The notes under the pieces: generated by a model
Told to the model about the DNA's origin: nothing
Databases searched by the model: none
What the model saw: the letters and a program-made list of their open reading frames with translations, nothing else
Shown here: one piece after another, positions 7,655 through 9,319 of the stretch
Position numbering within the stretch: position 1 is the stretch's first letter
How the letters are laid out: the number at the start of each line of letters is the position of its first letter
Translations under genes and position numbers: made by a program
Assembly (NCBI GenBank): GCA_031285115.1
Contig: JAITWU010000223.1
Coordinates: forward strand, 1-9,319
Direction of reading: 5' to 3'
Origin: Azonexus sp.
GTDB taxonomy: Bacteria; Pseudomonadota; Gammaproteobacteria; Burkholderiales; Rhodocyclaceae
DNA length: 9,319 bases

Positions 7655-7674
7655 CACTGTGCAAATATACAGTA
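7655..7674. promoter_or_regulatory. LexA-binding site (SOS box) between recA and a divergent small gene
   Basis: CTGT at 7657-7660 and ACAG at 7669-7672 are separated by exactly eight AT-rich bases, matching the CTGT-N8-ACAG LexA consensus of gamma- and betaproteobacteria; the flanking bases also fit on the recA-facing strand (TACTGTATAT start). LexA binding here would repress recA until DNA damage. The box is palindromic and lies 60 bp before the plus-strand small gene at 7735, so it could control both directions. Confidence 0.9.
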
Positions 7675-7700
7675 TATTGGGCGATAAAAACGGCAGTAAA
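7671..7700 (-). promoter_or_regulatory. recA: Candidate SOS-controlled recA promoter overlapping the LexA box
   Basis: On the minus strand, -35-like TTTACT (7700-7695, 4 of 6 matches) is followed after 18 bp by -10-like TATACT (7676-7671, 5 of 6), which overlaps the edge of the LexA box. This is the geometry expected for repression. It implies a leader of about 120 nt. A second option has TTGAGG (7653-7648) and TCTTAC (7630-7625), 17 bp apart and abutting the box. Sequence alone does not decide between them. Confidence 0.4.
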
Positions 7701-7734
7701 AAACCTTCCGGCGGATTTTCGTAAAGGATTGACC

Positions 7735-7950
7735 ATGCGTTCCAGACTATTCCTCCTGTTCTTTGCCGCCGCGCTGGCCGCCCCGGCGTTCGGCGGCCCG
7801 GCGCCGTGGTACTGGTGGTTCAGCCGCGACAGTGACCAGCGCGTTTGCTGGCAGACTTCGCCCGGCGAAGGCTGGATCAAGGAGCCGCAACCCTTCCGCG
7901 ACGCGCGCTGCCGCGACAGGATTCAGGGTGCAGGAGACAGGTTACAGTAA
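7735..7950 (+). CDS. Small exported protein of unknown function
   Basis: I do not recognise this 71-residue protein. It opens with a signal-peptide-like stretch, MRSRLFLLFFAAALAAPAFG (residues 1-20): a basic start, a hydrophobic core and Ala/Gly at the likely cleavage region. The mature part is rich in aromatics (PWYWWF, 24-29) and has two Cys (38 and 59) that could form a disulfide in the periplasm. Pro-Gly-Glu-Gly-Trp and EPQPFRDARC sit between them. The ATG at 7735 is preferred over the one at 7729, because AAAGGA lies upstream at a suitable distance. Residues 64-71 are encoded by the left arm of a repeat element, so the natural C-terminus may originally have ended near Arg60-Arg62. It diverges from recA across a LexA box and could be SOS-responsive, which is inference. 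Confidence 0.6.
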   Translation: MRSRLFLLFFAAALAAPAFGGPAPWYWWFSRDSDQRVCWQTSPGEGWIKEPQPFRDARCRDRIQGAGDRLQ

Positions 7951-8013
7951 TTAATGCGCGGGCGAAGCCCGCGGAAACTGAACTGAACCCTGTACCCTGA
8001 AACCTGAACCCTG
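7924..8013. repeat. Compound inverted repeat: heptamer arms around a GC-rich hairpin
   Basis: The left arm (7924-7947) and the reverse complement of the right arm (7990-8013) agree at 19 of 24 positions. Each arm is made of degenerate heptamers of the type ACCCTGA (right arm: ACCCTGT, ACCCTGA, AACCTGA, ACCCTGA). Between them a perfect 7-bp stem, CGCGGGC (7957-7963) and GCCCGCG (7967-7973), closes a GAA triloop. The whole is nearly symmetric about 7965-7968. It resembles a REP/MITE-like intergenic palindrome rather than a gene. It could fold in RNA as a long hairpin between the small gene and rluA, and might act as a terminator-like or stability element, although no U-run follows. I see no second copy in the window. 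Confidence 0.75.
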
Positions 8014-8664
8014 ATGAACTACCTGCCGCCGCCCGATGCCGGACTGGCCGTGGTCTTTGCCGATGACGGCCTGCTGGTCGTCGACAAACCGGCGGGTCTC
8101 CTTTCGGTGCCGGGGCGCGGCGCGGACAAGCAGGATTGCCTGCTGACGCGAGCGCAAAAAGATTTTCCCGACGCCCTGGCGGCGCACCGCCTCGACATGT
8201 CCACCTCCGGCCTGTTGCTGCTGGCGCGCGGCGCGGCGATGCACAGCGCCCTCTCCAGACTGTTCCGCGAGCGTTTGGTCGACAAACGCTACGTCGCCCT
8301 GGTCGAAGGCTGCCTTGCTGCGGACGATGGCGAAATCGACCTGCCGCTGATCGTCGACTGGCCGAACCGCCCCCGGCAGAAGGTCGATTTTGCCATTGGC
8401 AAGCCCTCACTCACCCGCTTTCGCACCTTACAGCGCGATACGGCCAAACAACAGAGCCGCCTCGAACTGACGCCGGTGACAGGCCGTTCGCACCAGTTGC
8501 GCGTCCATCTGGCGGCGCTCGGCCACCCCATCGTTGGCGATGAGCTGTACGGCAGCGGCGCACTCGATAGCGGCGTTCGTTTGCATCTGCACGCCACGGC
8601 ATTGTGCTTTGTTCACCCGCTCACCGGGCAAGCCCTGTCTTTCCACAGCGATGCGCCATTTTGA
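8014..8664 (+). CDS. rluA: Dual-specificity rRNA/tRNA pseudouridine synthase RluA
   Basis: RluA isomerises uridine to pseudouridine at 23S rRNA position 746 and tRNA position 32 in E. coli. The 216-residue product matches that protein closely along its length: LLSVPGR (30-35), the catalytic motif HRLDMSTSG (58-66, Asp61), DLPLIVDWPNRPRQKVDF, and TGRSHQLRVHLAALGHPIVGDELYG. There is no S4 domain, which separates it from RluC/RluD. The specific match in the VDWPNRP stretch favours RluA over other family members. Start ATG 8014 gives the expected N-terminus, but the bases before it are the arm of a repeat with no Shine-Dalgarno sequence, so translation initiation may be weak or unusual. Together with ttcA it makes two enzymes in this window that can act on tRNA position 32. 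Confidence 0.93.
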   Translation: MNYLPPPDAGLAVVFADDGLLVVDKPAGLLSVPGRGADKQDCLLTRAQKDFPDALAAHRLDMSTSGLLLLARGAAMHSALSRLFRERLVDKRYVALVEGCLAADDGEIDLPLIVDWPNRPRQKVDFAIGKPSLTRFRTLQRDTAKQQSRLELTPVTGRSHQLRVHLAALGHPIVGDELYGSGALDSGVRLHLHATALCFVHPLTGQALSFHSDAPF

Positions 8665-8681
8665 GCGGGTTGGGCGGCGAA

Positions 8682-8708
8682 TTGTCAGGTCGGCTTTTGT
8701 GTGAAAAT
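8682..8708 (+). promoter_or_regulatory. Candidate promoter for the unidentified gene at 8741
   Basis: TTGTCA (8682-8687) matches the -35 consensus at five of six positions. GAAAAT (8703-8708) is a fair -10 (4 of 6), preceded by TGT as in an extended -10. The 15-bp spacing is short, which lowers confidence. It lies in the 76-bp gap after rluA. Confidence 0.35.
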
Positions 8709-8740
8709 GACAACGTTCTGATTTTGATGGGGTTGCCCGC

Positions 8741-9319
8741 ATGTCCGAAGAAGCGATTGATGGCGGTAACCTCCCGCCCGTTGTCGCGCCGCTGACCACC
8801 CAGCAAATCGCCGCCTTCTGGCGTGATTTTTCCGACCGATTGCCCGCGCTGGAGGCGCTGGACGGCTATGCCTTCGTCGAACAGGCCAGCGAGTTGCTGC
8901 GCTCCCACGCGCCGGGCTTGGTAATGGAGTTGGAAGGTAAGCTCAAGGAAGCGGACACCCGGCTGGTGCTCACGGCCAATGGCAGCGTGGCGCATTTCGA
9001 GAACCTGCAAGCCCTGGCCCGCCACGCGCCGCCTTACCCGCCTTACACCGTGCAGGCATTTCGCAGCCGCATATCGGGCGGCTCCTTTAATGTATCAATG
9101 GGGGACTTTGCGCTGCCAAGCGACGACTTGCTGGTGGCGCTCTACGACGCAGGCGGCGTCGCAGGGCTGACCTTGTCATTCGCCAAGACGCCACCGCCGA
9201 AGATGATGGACCGCGCGCGGCACATCGCTTTCATCCTGCTCGACCATGTGCTTGGCGAATGGGATTTCGCCGTGCGCGTCGGGCCGGTCGATTTTGCCGA
9301 TGCGACGCCCCAGCTTGAG
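8741..9319 (+). CDS. Unidentified protein, cut by the window end
   Basis: An open frame of 193 codons runs from ATG 8741 to the last base with no stop, so the 3' end is missing. I do not recognise the family with confidence. The start MSEEAIDGGNLPPVV is polar and has no signal peptide or membrane segment, so a cytoplasmic protein is likely. The middle contains RLVLTANGSVAHFENLQALARHAP. The later part (about 125-190) has an alternating strand/helix look, with LLVALYDAGG, LTLSFAKTPPP and AFILLDHVLGEWDFAVRVGPVDF; the ILLD-x-x-LGE-x-D pattern looks like a conserved signature. A GGGG run at 8729-8732 may serve as ribosome site, eight bases from the ATG. An in-frame TGA at 8708-8710 limits any upstream extension. 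Codon use (mainly G/C at third positions) fits a real gene. Confidence 0.75.
   Translation, partial: MSEEAIDGGNLPPVVAPLTTQQIAAFWRDFSDRLPALEALDGYAFVEQASELLRSHAPGLVMELEGKLKEADTRLVLTANGSVAHFENLQALARHAPPYPPYTVQAFRSRISGGSFNVSMGDFALPSDDLLVALYDAGGVAGLTLSFAKTPPPKMMDRARHIAFILLDHVLGEWDFAVRVGPVDFADATPQLE

Overview
This looks like chromosomal DNA of a GC-rich betaproteobacterium, most likely of the Rhodocyclales/Azonexaceae type. The placement rests on protein resemblance and gene order (recA-recX, lptB-rpoN-hpf-ptsN-hprK); no 16S rRNA gene is present. The window is mostly housekeeping and global-regulation genes. I see no transposase, phage gene, CRISPR array, tRNA or rRNA.

Left part, plus strand (1-2058): ttcA (tRNA 2-thiocytidine synthase) is followed by a 300-residue protein that fuses a class III nucleotidyl cyclase domain to a C-terminal FHA domain. 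The cyclase keeps both metal-binding Asp residues, but its substrate-selecting residues are changed.

Middle part, minus strand (7541 down to 2080): seven tightly packed co-directional genes run recA > recX > lptB > rpoN > hpf > ptsN > hprK. recA/recX and recX/lptB overlap, and the other gaps are 9-56 bp. The products cover recombination and its modulator, the LPS-export ATPase, sigma-54, the ribosome hibernation factor, EIIA-Ntr and HPr kinase/phosphorylase. A near-consensus LexA (SOS) box sits upstream of recA, so DNA damage could feed into transcription of the whole series. A hairpin between hpf and ptsN may partly uncouple the last two genes. hprK converges on the cyclase gene across 21 bp that hold a small hairpin.

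Right part, plus strand (7735-9319): a small, probably exported protein of unknown function diverges from recA across the LexA box. A compound inverted repeat of about 90 bp follows, built of ACCCTGA-like heptamer arms around a GCGGGC-GAA-GCCCGC hairpin. Its left arm encodes the last eight residues of the small protein, and its right arm ends on the base before the start codon of rluA (dual-specificity rRNA/tRNA pseudouridine synthase). The last gene is an unidentified ORF cut by the window end.

The least ordinary items are the atypical cyclase-FHA protein, the repeat wedged between two genes, and the possible SOS linkage of the rpoN/PTS-Ntr cluster. I found no clear new multi-gene system.
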